Assembly (NCBI RefSeq): GCF_000969645.2
Contig: NZ_CP014222.1
Location: 2,421,740 to 2,485,739 of the forward strand
DNA from: Janthinobacterium sp. B9-8
Lineage (GTDB): Bacteria > Pseudomonadota > Gammaproteobacteria > Burkholderiales > Chitinibacteraceae
Reading direction: 5' to 3'
Length of the DNA: 64,000 nt
In this document: positions 19,920 through 29,232 of the stretch, piece after piece
Layout: each line of letters starts with the position of its first letter
Position numbering within the stretch: the stretch's first letter is position 1
Position numbers and translations under genes: made by a program
The notes under the pieces: model-generated
What the model was told of the DNA's origin: nothing
The model's database searches: none
The model's input: the letters and a program-made list of their open reading frames with translations, nothing else

Positions 19920-21962
19920 CTAATTCACCCGCAATTCCTTAGCCAAATGTGGCGCTGCGTAGACTTGGTCTAGGGTATATAAAATGGCCTGCGCATCGAC
20001 CGACAGGGCTCTGGCGGTTTCGTCAGTATAGGCAAAGCGCCCGCCTAGGCCTTCTAGATTGCCGTCAAAAATCAGCCCTACCCATTCGCCCTTGCTATTG
20101 ACCACCGGGGATCCGGAGTTGCCGCCGATAATATCGGCGGTACTGGCAAAATTAAGTGCGGTGCGTGGGTCGAGCTTGCTGCGTTTTTGGGCAATGGTTT
20201 CGGCCAGATCAAAGGGAGCTTTACTTGCAAAGCCATCGGCTCGAGCGAGCAGCCCGCCGAAAGTGGTTTTCCAAGGTGTGGCAATGCCGTTAGAGGTGTA
20301 AGCCGCTGCCTTACCGTAAGACAGCCTTAATGTACCTGTAGCATCAGGCGGTAAAGCCTTACCGTAAATTGCAAAGCGAGCTTGGCCTAGCTTTTCTGCC
20401 GCTTGCTTAATTGGCGTTTCTACCTGCTCTTCTTTAAATTTAAGCAACTCTCGGCGCAACGGATAAACAGCCAGTGCGGCTTTAATCAACGGGTCTTCTG
20501 AGGCTTCAATCGCTTTTACGCCACCTTCCAATAAACGCACCCGCTCTTTTCGCTCATTGATATGGCTTTTCTTAACCACCGCCTCTGCCCAAACAATCGG
20601 CGACTTTTTGCCCAAGGTGGCTTGAATAAAGGGATGATTTTCCCCCAATAAATCGAGCGCTTCATTAATCCCTGCGGCAAGGCGGATTGTTTCCAATTCT
20701 TTGTAAATCGGCACATCTGCACGTAAATTGCGCTCCAGAGCGCTAATTTTCGCATCGCGATAAGCACTTAGGCGCACGGAATCGGGCAATTGGCGCTCGA
20801 AGGCGAGCTCGACTAATTTGCCCGCCTGATCAAACAAGGTGCGATGCCCATAACCCACAGCCCAAAATTCCTTGGCTTTGGTTAAACCTTTAGCCGTTGC
20901 CGCGTCGATATCCGCCCATGGGTCTCCTGCTAAGCCTTTTTGCTGATAAGCCTGACGAAATATCGCTTCGTCAGCTTCTTTACGCGCCATCAGGAGCGGT
21001 TCTTTCAGCGCTGCATATTCACCCAGTAAGGCTTTTTGCCAGTTTTCTGTACTAGATAGCACATTCAAAGCTTGCCGCGTGGCTTCAGGGGAACGCTTAG
21101 AAAACGCATGCAAGAGCTGTTGCTGCATTTTTGCACTCGCCAGCTGAATCGGCATATTGATATCACGCAGCGCTTTAAGTTGCGCCAGCGTTTGCAAACG
21201 ATCCGTGTTGCCCGGATGCCCAACCACAAACACCGCATCACCTTCGCCTACCGGCTTATCAGCCATTTTTAAGTAGTGCTTTGGGGTAACAGGCTTGTCA
21301 TTTTCATACACCCGAAACAGCGCAAAATCGAGGGCAAAGCGGGGGTAGACAAAATTATCTGCGTCCCCGCCAAAAAATGCGGCCTGATATTCTGGCGCAA
21401 AAGCGAGGCGCACATCGCTCCATTCTTTAAAGCGATACAGGTGGTAGAGTGAGCCGTGATAAAGCGAAACCACTTCGCACTGCAAGGCGGTGGATTGCTT
21501 ACATTTGCTTTCTAAGTCAGCGATTACCGTCTTACGCAGCGCTGTGCGCTCTACATCATCTTTGCCCACGGCTACCGCTGTGCTCACCGCCTCGCTCACA
21601 TCATCGCTAGAAATCAGCACTCGCGCCATCCCGCCGGGGCACTTTAATTCATCACTGATTTTTTTCGCCACATAGCCATTTTTTTGTAAATCGCGCTCGG
21701 CGGTAGATAGCTTATCGATACAACTCATCGCCACATGATGATTAGTCAGCATTAGCCCATCTTTTGAAACAAAAGAGGCTGAGGCGCCAAAATTAACGGC
21801 AGCTTGCTGTAAATGCGCAAGTAATGCGGAGCTTAAAGTGCTGCCATAGCGTTGTTGCACCAAGGCGCTAGGCGGGTTATCAAAGGTCCACATCCCCTCA
21901 TCGGCAAAAGCCGATATGGCTAATACCATCAAGCTGCTTAAATAGGCGTAGCGCTGCTTCAT
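19920..21962 (-). CDS. S46-family dipeptidyl peptidase (DPP7/DPP11 type)
   Basis: The 680-residue periplasmic serine exopeptidase removes dipeptides from peptide N-termini. A signal peptide (about 1-20, LMVLAISAFA) precedes DEGMWTFDNPP, the S46 hallmark. The chymotrypsin-like triad is visible: LTNHHVAMSCID (His75/76), GGDADNFVYPRF (Asp), and IIGGNSGSPVVNSKGE (Ser at about 616). Length fits the family (about 700). The residue just before the Ser region that decides DPP7 versus DPP11 specificity was not resolved. Monocistronic. Confidence 0.92.
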   Translation of the reverse strand: MKQRYAYLSSLMVLAISAFADEGMWTFDNPPSALVQQRYGSTLSSALLAHLQQAAVNFGASASFVSKDGLMLTNHHVAMSCIDKLSTAERDLQKNGYVAKKISDELKCPGGMARVLISSDDVSEAVSTAVAVGKDDVERTALRKTVIADLESKCKQSTALQCEVVSLYHGSLYHLYRFKEWSDVRLAFAPEYQAAFFGGDADNFVYPRFALDFALFRVYENDKPVTPKHYLKMADKPVGEGDAVFVVGHPGNTDRLQTLAQLKALRDINMPIQLASAKMQQQLLHAFSKRSPEATRQALNVLSSTENWQKALLGEYAALKEPLLMARKEADEAIFRQAYQQKGLAGDPWADIDAATAKGLTKAKEFWAVGYGHRTLFDQAGKLVELAFERQLPDSVRLSAYRDAKISALERNLRADVPIYKELETIRLAAGINEALDLLGENHPFIQATLGKKSPIVWAEAVVKKSHINERKERVRLLEGGVKAIEASEDPLIKAALAVYPLRRELLKFKEEQVETPIKQAAEKLGQARFAIYGKALPPDATGTLRLSYGKAAAYTSNGIATPWKTTFGGLLARADGFASKAPFDLAETIAQKRSKLDPRTALNFASTADIIGGNSGSPVVNSKGEWVGLIFDGNLEGLGGRFAYTDETARALSVDAQAILYTLDQVYAAPHLAKELRVN

Positions 21963-22094
21963 CTTGTATCCCCTGTTAACGGCCCTTATGCTTGGAGCCT
22001 ATCGATCTACTTACAAATTATTTAAGTATTTTAAGGTGAGGGGTAGATACGAGCAAGCAAATGTCATAAAAAACTAGAAAATACTTACCTCAAC

Positions 22095-22124
22095 TTGAAT
22101 AAAACCCATGGATTGAGCTATGAT
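22095..22124 (+). promoter_or_regulatory. Possible sigma-70 promoter for the DUF2087 gene
   Basis: TTGAAT (22095-22100) and TATGAT (22119-22124) with an 18-base spacer. The predicted start site (about 22131) falls within the 5' strand of the long helix that closes the leader. Confidence 0.45.
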
Positions 22125-22125
22125 C

Positions 22126-22275
22126 TGCCTCAGGTCTGCAGCTCACCTAGGCGTCGCCAGTTCATATGAACCACGCTAAACCTGCCATGGCGAAAAAATC
22201 ATTTAATCATTGCTTGGCCCGAACCCTAGTGCCAGGCCGTAACGGCGACCAGCGGCAGTCTTTCAGACTTAGGCA
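22126..22275 (+). ncRNA. Structured leader RNA upstream of the DUF2087 gene (candidate cis-regulator)
   Basis: A long-range helix closes the region: TGCCT-c-AGGTCTG (22126-22138) pairs with CAGACTTAGGCA (22264-22275), 12 base pairs with one bulge and one G-U. Inside lie a GTTCATATGAAC hairpin, GTCGCC/GGCGAC (22153-22158 with 22244-22249) and GCCG-TAA-CGGC (22236-22246). The last two share bases, so they exclude each other. The 3' strand of the outer helix ends six bases before the AGGAG ribosome site. I could not match it to any riboswitch class I know. Confidence 0.45.
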
Positions 22276-22292
22276 CGACAGGAGATTCGACC

Positions 22293-22826
22293 ATGTCGCG
22301 CACTACTTATCCTTTTTATACTTCCGATATTTCGGCACTCGCCCGCTCGCTCAAACAGCAATGGGCGCTTGAGCCTGCCGCCCCCGGGCACTTGCAAATC
22401 CTAAATATGCTGGCGCGCGCCGCTGGCTTTAGTAATTTTCAGCATTTACGTGCGGCGGCAGAAGCGCCCGTACCCGTAAGCAATACCCACTCCCCCCTGA
22501 CCAAACGCTTGCTTCGGTATTTTGATGAGCAAGGGCGTTTGATGCGCTGGCCTACGAAGTTTTCCGAGCAGTTGCCCTGCATCTGGCCGATCTGGGCCAG
22601 CTTCCCCGCCCAGCTGGAAATGAGTGAAAAAGCCGCGAATGAATGGATTAAAAGCGCAGAAGCCATCGGCGATCACGTACTGCTACGCCGCGAGCTGGTG
22701 AATTACAAACTCATTACCCGAACCCCAGATTGCCGCATTTACCAGCGGCTGGAGCAGGATATTCCGGAGGAGTTGCTAGAGTTTATGGCCGAGATTGAAC
22801 GGCGTAAGGTGGCGCTCGAGGATTAG
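22293..22826 (+). CDS. DUF2087-domain protein
   Basis: A 177-residue cytoplasmic protein. The N-terminal third (QILNMLARAAGFSNFQHLRA) looks like a short helical domain. The rest (YFDEQGRLMRWPTKFSEQL ... LRRELVNYKLITRTPDCRIYQR) matches the DUF2087 pattern found on small transcriptional regulators: a GRL-x-P-K start and an LRR-LV-Y-L-R-end. AGGAG precedes ATG 22293. Function unknown, probably regulatory. Its unusual structured leader suggests tight control. Confidence 0.8.
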   Translation: MSRTTYPFYTSDISALARSLKQQWALEPAAPGHLQILNMLARAAGFSNFQHLRAAAEAPVPVSNTHSPLTKRLLRYFDEQGRLMRWPTKFSEQLPCIWPIWASFPAQLEMSEKAANEWIKSAEAIGDHVLLRRELVNYKLITRTPDCRIYQRLEQDIPEELLEFMAEIERRKVALED

Positions 22827-22854
22827 GCCTACCTTCTTCGCCTGATAGTTTATA

Positions 22855-22885
22855 GGCTGCACAACGATGAAGTCGTTGTGCAGCC
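22855..22885. terminator. Hairpin after the DUF2087 gene
   Basis: GGCTGCACAACGA and TCGTTGTGCAGCC form a perfect 13-bp stem with a 5-base loop. No T-run follows on the plus strand, so it is a terminator or an mRNA-stabilising hairpin. Confidence 0.55.
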
Positions 22886-23010
22886 AAAACGGTAAGCAAG
22901 AAAAACCATTGCACACCCTATAAAAACCAATCTTTTCTTTGACCTTAGATTGGCAGGATTGAATTTCAGCTACCCTACAACGCGATAAAGTAGCAAACCC
23001 AAACTACAGC

Positions 23011-25788
23011 TCAATCTCCAGCCAAAGCCGTTAAATCTGCGGTATTCAAGCAATTAAAATTGCCCACTGCCCAGTAATTTTGGCCTAGCCAGCCCTTCGC
23101 GTATTGATGGATATATTCAGGGGTAAAGCTAGCAAAATCAGGCGTGCTGCCTTTTACTGAGCCATCAATCAACCAATACCAGGATAAAGCTTCGGCATTT
23201 TGTATGGGCTTATTTCTTCGCTCTTGCTGTGCTTTAAGCAATATGGCACGCACATTTTTCATTTCATTAATCGTCGGCGCTTCATTACGCAAACGGGCAA
23301 TTTCAGCGACAGTAATTTTGGCGGCCTGATCACATTGTTTAATGTCGGTTTGATAAGCGACGGACAGCAGCAAACCTTGCCACGCAGTCAGCTCAAAATT
23401 GCTATACACACCATATGTTTCCCCGGTGTTTTCGCGTAATGCCTGCCACAAACGCTGTTGCACAAGCTGGCTTAAGAAACGGGCGACGCCCTCGCTGCCC
23501 GAATTGGCAGGCATCGGCACATAAGCATGCCAAAAACGCATAGACAAAGGCTGAGAAATCGTTTGATGAATTTCATTTCCCCGGCCATGGGCTAACGGCT
23601 CTGGCTTAAATACCACCACATCTTTAACTGGCAAACTGGCGATGTACTGCTCAATCAAATCCTTATTACGCTTATTATTTGTCACCCCGCTCAGCACAAA
23701 ACGAAACGCTCGCGGATTACCAAATAAACTATTTCTCGCCTCAACGAGCTCGCTTAATGACGCATCAAAATTGTAGATTTGCCAGTACGCAGGATAAGGC
23801 CACTGCGAGCCGTAATGCTTTTCGTTTAAGCCGGTATATAAAGAATTTGAATTGCTAACCATCAATTGATAGGCTAAATCTTGGCTTAGCTTGGCTGCTG
23901 CTTTGTCGTCTCTTGTTGCTGTCCAAGCCAGATATTGCAGCTGCAACAGGGTTTCGATATCTACCGCATCCACTTCACCCGCTAGCCCCTGCTGATCTGC
24001 ATATACAAAGGGATAAAACTTTAATTCGGTCTGTGACGATAATCTTTGCCTTAGCTCGCTACCGCTAAACTCACCCAATCCGGCCTGATTTAAATACTGC
24101 ACCAGCGTTAACCCCGCTGGGTACAGTTTTTTAGTCAGCGCCGCCATACCACCTGCAGCCCGGGCAGAAAAGCCAACTCGATCTCCACCGCCTTTAGGCG
24201 GCGTGATCAACACCTCAATTCCATTACTTAATTTAAATATGGTGCCCTCGGTCGTCGGCTCGCTCTGCTCTGACACAATTTTTCCAGCCAACGGCTGCTG
24301 AGCAAGAAGCGGCTTATTACTCACTTCCTGAACTAGATTTTCCAATGGCTCGGCTCGCACCGCATCAACAATGTTTTGTGCCGTCTTCTCAAAAAATACC
24401 GAATAACTATTCACTGCAGGTGGCAATAAAATCGTAGCCACTTGATCTGGCGACAATAGCAAGCGCTTTAACTCATCTTGTAAAACGTCGGAAGTGGTGG
24501 CCGCAAAAAATATTTTAAGCTGCTGAAACATTCCAAATGAATCTCTGGCTGTTTCACCAAATTGAGCGTACTTCTGCAAACGATAAATCCAATCGCTATG
24601 ACTTGAGAAACTGGACTGACTTTTGCGATAAATCTCAAAGCTACGATAAAGCTCTTGCTGGCTAAAACCAAAGCGTTTAGCTCTTTCCAGCTCGCGATAT
24701 AAGGCTTGCAGCGCCTCTTTCATTTGCTTATCTTTAACCGACACCGACAGGGTAAATTCAGTTTGGCGAGTAGGTAAGCTCGTACCATGCCCATTAAAAT
24801 AATTGGCATCGACAAAAGGGCTGCCTTCTTTTCTAGCTTGTACACTCAGACGTTGTTGCAATAAGGTACCCAACATACCGCGTTTGAAGTTGCTAAACGC
24901 CGCATCTGCATCAGTCATCGATTCCGCGGGTAAAGCCCAGCCCCATACCGCTTGTGGGTGAGCAATTCCCGGCACATCGCGGTGGCTAAAAAAACGCAAA
25001 CCACTTGCCGCTGCTGGATGGGCATAGCCTATGGGCGCAGTGCCTTTTTCTATACCAGCAAACAGTGCCTTAATTTTATCCTCTGCCTCTTGCGGCTTAA
25101 TATCACCCGCAATCAGCAACGTCATCCGCTGTGCTTGGTATTCACGCTTATAAAAAGCTTTTATTTTTTCAAGAGGGATCTTTTTTACAATATCAGCATC
25201 ACCAATCGCCAAACGCTTTTGATATTGCTCCGAGGGATAAATCGCTTTAAGTAGGGACTGGTAAAAATCAGAACCAAGCTGGCGAAGGCGACCTTCATCC
25301 AGCACCACTTCCCGTTCCAGCTCTAATTCGGCCGCATCCAGCTCAATGCCATTTGCCCAATCAGCAAGTAGTTGCAAAGCTTGTGGCAGCGCCTCTTGCG
25401 AAACACTGATTTGATAATTGGTCCACTCATGAAAAGTAAACGCATTCATATCGCTGCCAAGGCGCATGCCCTGGCTTTCTAAAAAAGATTTTAATTGCTG
25501 CGGCCCAAAATGCTTCGTTCGGCGAAACGCCATATGCTCGAGCAAATGCGCCACACCACGCTCATCATCCGCTTCACTCAGCGATCCTGCATTAACCAAT
25601 AAGCGCAATTCCACCTTACCCGCAGGCTCGGCATTGGGCTTGATATAGTAGTTCAAACCATTGGCCAGCTGACCGTGACGAACATCGGAGGGTAAAAGAG
25701 GAAGTATTTCCAGCTTACTATCTGCCGCCTGCACATTGCCGATCAAGCCAAGTAGCAAGCAAAATATTATTTTCAAAATAACCGCCAC
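23011..25788 (-). CDS. M16-family zinc metallopeptidase (PqqL-like), periplasmic
   Basis: The 925-residue protein has a signal peptide (about 1-21, IIFCLLLGLIGNVQA). It carries the inverted zinc motif HLLEHMAF (His81, Glu84, His85) of M16 peptidases, followed by the usual downstream Glu region. The N-terminal ANGLNYYIKPN and the duplicated two-lobed architecture (a second peptidase-like half from about residue 510) match the pitrilysin/PqqL group. It probably degrades peptides in the periplasm. No partner gene is adjacent. Confidence 0.9.
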   Translation of the reverse strand: MAVILKIIFCLLLGLIGNVQAADSKLEILPLLPSDVRHGQLANGLNYYIKPNAEPAGKVELRLLVNAGSLSEADDERGVAHLLEHMAFRRTKHFGPQQLKSFLESQGMRLGSDMNAFTFHEWTNYQISVSQEALPQALQLLADWANGIELDAAELELEREVVLDEGRLRQLGSDFYQSLLKAIYPSEQYQKRLAIGDADIVKKIPLEKIKAFYKREYQAQRMTLLIAGDIKPQEAEDKIKALFAGIEKGTAPIGYAHPAAASGLRFFSHRDVPGIAHPQAVWGWALPAESMTDADAAFSNFKRGMLGTLLQQRLSVQARKEGSPFVDANYFNGHGTSLPTRQTEFTLSVSVKDKQMKEALQALYRELERAKRFGFSQQELYRSFEIYRKSQSSFSSHSDWIYRLQKYAQFGETARDSFGMFQQLKIFFAATTSDVLQDELKRLLLSPDQVATILLPPAVNSYSVFFEKTAQNIVDAVRAEPLENLVQEVSNKPLLAQQPLAGKIVSEQSEPTTEGTIFKLSNGIEVLITPPKGGGDRVGFSARAAGGMAALTKKLYPAGLTLVQYLNQAGLGEFSGSELRQRLSSQTELKFYPFVYADQQGLAGEVDAVDIETLLQLQYLAWTATRDDKAAAKLSQDLAYQLMVSNSNSLYTGLNEKHYGSQWPYPAYWQIYNFDASLSELVEARNSLFGNPRAFRFVLSGVTNNKRNKDLIEQYIASLPVKDVVVFKPEPLAHGRGNEIHQTISQPLSMRFWHAYVPMPANSGSEGVARFLSQLVQQRLWQALRENTGETYGVYSNFELTAWQGLLLSVAYQTDIKQCDQAAKITVAEIARLRNEAPTINEMKNVRAILLKAQQERRNKPIQNAEALSWYWLIDGSVKGSTPDFASFTPEYIHQYAKGWLGQNYWAVGNFNCLNTADLTALAGD

Positions 25789-25925
25789 AATCTTTCAAAG
25801 ACTGCAAATATTACGGCAGGTTATGTCAATAATCAATCAGCATTAAATATTTAATATTAGCGAGTACATTGAAGCGAATCGATATGCAAACAAACATCAA
25901 AAAGCAGTCTTGATCAAACAGGCAT

Positions 25926-25956
25926 AAAAAAACGGCAGGTTTCCCCGCCGTTTTTT
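25926..25956. terminator. Bidirectional intrinsic terminator after the serine dehydratase gene
   Basis: AAAAAACGGC (25926-25935 approx.) pairs with GCCGTTTTTT. It is symmetric with A- and T-runs, lies next to the minus-strand stop at 25972, and can also serve the M16 gene's upstream side. Confidence 0.85.
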
Positions 25957-25971
25957 AGGTGCTAAAAAAAA

Positions 25972-27372
25972 TCAGCACTCCACAATATTCACCGGCAATT
26001 CAATCATATTAATTGCCAAGCCACCGCGGGCGGTTTCTTTGTATTTGGTGTTCATATCGCGGCCAGTATCGCGCATGGTTTTAATCACCCGATCAAGCGA
26101 CACAAAGTGTTGACCGTCGCCGCGCAGCGCCATGCGGGCGGCATTAATCGCTTTGATCGATGCCATGGCGTTGCGCTCAATACATGGCACTTGCACAAGG
26201 CCACCGACCGGATCACACGTCAGGCCAAGGTTGTGCTCCATGCCAATTTCTGCGGCGTTTTCGACTTGCTCGGGCGTGCCGCCCAAGACTTCTGCAAGCG
26301 CACCTGCGGCCATCGAGCAAGCGGACCCCACTTCCCCCTGACAACCGACTTCTGCACCAGAGATAGAAGCATTCAGCTTAAACAAAATACCTATCGCGCC
26401 CGCCGTCAGGAAGAATCGCACAATGCCGTCATCAGTCGGATTCGGTGTAAAGCGGGCGTAATAATGCATCACGGCAGGGATAATCCCTGCTGCGCCATTG
26501 GTAGGCGCAGTCACCACTCGGCCACCACCCGCGTTTTCTTCGTTGACAGCCAGCGCGTATAAATTCACCCAATCGAGCACGGTAAGCGGATCACGCAGCG
26601 CGGCTTCTGGGGATGCCAACAGTTTTTGATACATATCGGCGGCGCGGCGTTTTACTTTTAAGCCGCCGGGTAAAATCCCCTCATGCTCGCACCCCCGTTT
26701 TACACAGGCTTGCATCACCGCCCAGATCTCCAGCAGGCCAGCGCGAATTTCGTCTTCGGTGCGCCAAGCCAGCTCATTTTCTAGCATGATCTGGCTAATG
26801 GTTTTGCCGTGGCGCTCGCACAGCGCAAGTAGCTCGGCACCGCTCGAAAACGGGTGCTTCAGCTCGGTCACGCCGGGAGGGTTAAAGCCCGCATCCACAG
26901 CGGCCTCATCCACCACAAAACCACCGCCTACCGAGTAATAAGCACGCTTAGAGACGCTCTCGCCAGCGGCATCAAAGGCTTCAAAAATCATGCCATTCGG
27001 GTGAAATGGCAGTGTTTTGCGCTTATGCAAAATGAGGTGTTCGGCCTCAATAAATTGAATTTCATGCTTGCCGAGCAGATTTAACTTTCGGCCTTCACGA
27101 ATGGCCGCGACCATCTCATCGACCTTTTCGGTGTCCACAAGGCGAGGCGATTCGCCCTGCAAGCCGAGTAAAACCGCGATATCCGAGCCATGGCCTTTGC
27201 CCGTGGCACCTAGGGAGCCAAATAACTCGCTTTTTACTTTGGCGACTTTCTCAAGGATGCCGTCTTTCTCTAAACGACGAGCAAAGGTACGCGCAGCCCG
27301 CATCGGGCCAACGGTGTGCGAGCTGGATGGGCCTAGGCCGATCTTAAATAAATCAAATACGCTAATTGCCAT
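25972..27372 (-). CDS. sdaA: L-serine ammonia-lyase (L-serine dehydratase), single-chain
   Basis: The iron-sulfur enzyme converts L-serine to pyruvate plus ammonia in the cytoplasm. The 466-residue protein starts [34 protein letters not shown] is the conserved N-terminal motif. The [4Fe-4S] Cys sites lie around [27 protein letters not shown] and CIERNA. ATG 27372 was preferred over 27414 because the conserved motif begins there. A tandem glycine riboswitch on the same strand lies about 280 bases upstream, suggesting that glycine controls transcription. The sdaA versus sdaB naming is not distinguishable here. Confidence 0.93.
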   Translation of the reverse strand: MAISVFDLFKIGLGPSSSHTVGPMRAARTFARRLEKDGILEKVAKVKSELFGSLGATGKGHGSDIAVLLGLQGESPRLVDTEKVDEMVAAIREGRKLNLLGKHEIQFIEAEHLILHKRKTLPFHPNGMIFEAFDAAGESVSKRAYYSVGGGFVVDEAAVDAGFNPPGVTELKHPFSSGAELLALCERHGKTISQIMLENELAWRTEDEIRAGLLEIWAVMQACVKRGCEHEGILPGGLKVKRRAADMYQKLLASPEAALRDPLTVLDWVNLYALAVNEENAGGGRVVTAPTNGAAGIIPAVMHYYARFTPNPTDDGIVRFFLTAGAIGILFKLNASISGAEVGCQGEVGSACSMAAGALAEVLGGTPEQVENAAEIGMEHNLGLTCDPVGGLVQVPCIERNAMASIKAINAARMALRGDGQHFVSLDRVIKTMRDTGRDMNTKYKETARGGLAINMIELPVNIVEC

Positions 27373-27606
27373 TTTATGTATCTCGGGTAATGCCTGCTGC
27401 TGCGCTGAGTGCATGCTCGAGTCGCTTGCAGGCTATTGTTAAGGTCTGTTTTTTTAATAGATTGTTTTTACGGTATATCGTTCAGCTTAATCGCAAAATG
27501 AGGCGACTAAGCGTTGTTGTTTTTCACATAGTGGTAAGCAAGCTTCACGGCTTAACGGATGTAATCCATGGTTAGAGATGCAAAGCGGCTAAGTTTGAAC
27601 AGGGCG

Positions 27607-27662
27607 AAAAAGGATGACAGTGCCCGCTCAGCGTAAGCCGAACGATGCCCCTCTGTCCTTTT
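27607..27662 (-). terminator. Candidate expression-platform terminator of the glycine riboswitch
   Basis: On the minus strand AAAAGGACAG (overlapping the 3' end of the second aptamer) can pair with CTGTCATCCTTTTT downstream (10 bp, 3-base bulge). This gives a hairpin that ends in a T-run. It would compete with the aptamer's closing helix, as expected for an ON switch. Confidence 0.5.
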
Positions 27663-27822
27663 GCCTGAGAGATTGCGGCACGATGCAGCACATCGGCCAT
27701 GCTTCCTTCGGCGAGGCAGGCTAAACCTACCTTCTCTCCAGATTGCCAACGCCATCACAGTTCTTTTGCCTGAGAGTTTCTGGGGCGATTCCCCTTCGGC
27801 GCTGTGCTAACAGTCTCTCCTG
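27653..27822 (-). ncRNA. Tandem glycine riboswitch
   Basis: Two aptamers in minus-strand orientation are recognised by the repeated signature CTCTCAGGCAAAAG (about 27660-27673 and about 27764-27777). Each is preceded by a GCCGAAGG loop and a GGAGAGA start (about 27733-27740 and 27814-27821). This is the classic cooperative two-aptamer glycine sensor. It sits upstream of the L-serine dehydratase gene rather than the more usual gcvT operon or a glycine transporter. Confidence 0.9.
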
Positions 27823-27930
27823 CAATGGCTGCGGCAAGTCTTTGCGATCAAACCAAGCACGGCCGCGTGGCAGCAGCCAATCTATTGAAGCTTGCACTGG
27901 CTGTCAATTCATGATTAGCACTAGAGCTCA

Positions 27931-27968
27931 ATAAAAAGCCCCACGCTGACAATATGCATGGGGCTTAT
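27931..27968 (-). terminator. Intrinsic terminator of the NTF2-like gene
   Basis: AAAAAGCCCCA pairs with TGGGGCTTA around a 15-base loop. Read on the minus strand it ends in a T-run, just after the NTF2-like gene. Confidence 0.8.
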
Positions 27969-28003
27969 TAATAAATACGCAGCAATACGGCTGCTTAAAT
28001 CAC

Positions 28004-28441
28004 TTAAAACATGCCATTACCATTGGCATCTTTCTCTGGCACAGCCTGAATCACATCCCAATGCTCGATAATCTTGCCATTTTTAACGCGAAAAATATCC
28101 ACAATCGCCACGCCACGCTCACCGGCTTTATCTTGAGAGTGAACATGCAGCATCACCAAATCACCCTCTGCAATCACCCGCTTAATCACAGTACGGGAAT
28201 TCGGTGAATTAGCTTTTATATAGCGAATAAAATCCTGCAAAGGCTGCACACCATTTGCTACTTCCGGATTATGCTGAATATAATCTTTAGCAATAAACGG
28301 TAAAACACCCTCGGCATCCAACTTATTAAATGCAATATCGTAAAACTTAAGCACCAGCGTTTTATTTTTCTCTTCCTTAGGCCCGGCCATCGCCGTTGCT
28401 GCCAGCAAACCTAATATCATCGTAATGAGTAATTTTTTCAT
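28004..28441 (-). CDS. Exported SnoaL/NTF2-like protein
   Basis: A 145-residue protein with a Sec signal peptide (KKLLITMILGLLAATAMA, cleavage before GPKEEK). The mature sequence follows the SnoaL-like cone fold: LKFYDIAFNKLDAE, FIAKDYIQHNPEV, GDLVMLHVHS and IVDIFRVKNGKIIEHWDVIQ. Such proteins bind small hydrophobic ligands or act as isomerases/cyclases. The substrate is unknown. Monocistronic. Confidence 0.85.
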   Translation of the reverse strand: MKKLLITMILGLLAATAMAGPKEEKNKTLVLKFYDIAFNKLDAEGVLPFIAKDYIQHNPEVANGVQPLQDFIRYIKANSPNSRTVIKRVIAEGDLVMLHVHSQDKAGERGVAIVDIFRVKNGKIIEHWDVIQAVPEKDANGNGMF

Positions 28442-28796
28442 CTTAAATATCCTTTAGCTGCGTATTTAAACAAAAAGCAAAAAATGAAGAGCACCCGCCC
28501 TGCAAACTATAGCTATTTCTTAAAAATATCACACTCTATTACCCGGCTACGTTAGCAAGAATCAACAGCTAATAACCAGCACTTATACCACCTTACTAAC
28601 TAACAAATTCGCCAATTCACAGCCACACAATCTACTCTACTCAGCTAGTCGTAATGCGTACTTCAAGCCCGGTATTTTTCCATCTAGGCAAAAGCTAAGA
28701 AAAAGGCTTGATCCCGCAAGAAGCGCCGTATTACGATGCGGGGATAGAAGATGAAAGGCGGCTCCTGCTAGCCTTCACGGGAAGAGACAAAAAAAA
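28442..28796. other. Intergenic region upstream of the type II secretion operon
   Basis: About 355 bases without a gene. A possible hairpin ATCCCGC...GCGGGGAT (28711-28746) and a second one around GAAAGGC...GCCTTC (28754-28777) lie in the likely leader of gspG. The promoter was not resolved. Confidence 0.4.
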
Positions 28797-29213
28797 ATGA
28801 AAAATCATCGCCTATCCAGAGGTTTCACCCTACTGGAATTACTCGTTGTTTTGCTGATTATTGCCCTGCTTGCCGGTTACGTTGGCCCCAAGCTGTTTGG
28901 TGAGGTAGGCAAAGCCAAGACTAAGACTGCGGCAAGCCAGATGAAATCGATTGCCGATGCACTCGATCATTACCGCCTTGATACCGGCCACTACCCAAGT
29001 ACCGAGCAAGGCATCAATGTGCTGACCAAAAAGCCAAGTGACGAGCCAAAGTGGCAAGGCCCTTATTTGATGAAAGACGTGCCAGCAGATCCTTGGGATA
29101 GGCCTTACGTTTACAACAAACCGGGCGAAAACGGCCGCGACTACGATTTGCTGACCATGGGCGCAGACGGCAAAGCCGGTGGTACGGGCGAAGACACCGA
29201 CGTTAGCTACTAA
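28797..29213 (+). CDS. gspG: Type II secretion major pseudopilin G
   Basis: A 138-residue pseudopilin; after prepilin-peptidase cleavage it polymerises into the periplasmic pseudopilus that pushes substrates through the secretin. The leader MKNHRLSRG ends at the Gly before FTLLELLVVLLIIALLAG, with Glu5 intact. The C-terminal GADGKAGGTGEDTDVSY tail is the GspG calcium-binding loop. It begins the operon of secretion genes that continues to 38532. Confidence 0.93.
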   Translation: MKNHRLSRGFTLLELLVVLLIIALLAGYVGPKLFGEVGKAKTKTAASQMKSIADALDHYRLDTGHYPSTEQGINVLTKKPSDEPKWQGPYLMKDVPADPWDRPYVYNKPGENGRDYDLLTMGADGKAGGTGEDTDVSY

Positions 29214-29232
29214 TCTATAAAGCCCCGCCCCC

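Noticed and set aside
26107..26562. Plus-strand 151-codon frame opposite the serine dehydratase gene
   Set aside because: It is antisense to a well-conserved gene and has no family resemblance or ribosome site.
27552..27758. Minus-strand 68-codon frame
   Set aside because: It overlaps the second aptamer of the glycine riboswitch, which explains the sequence better.
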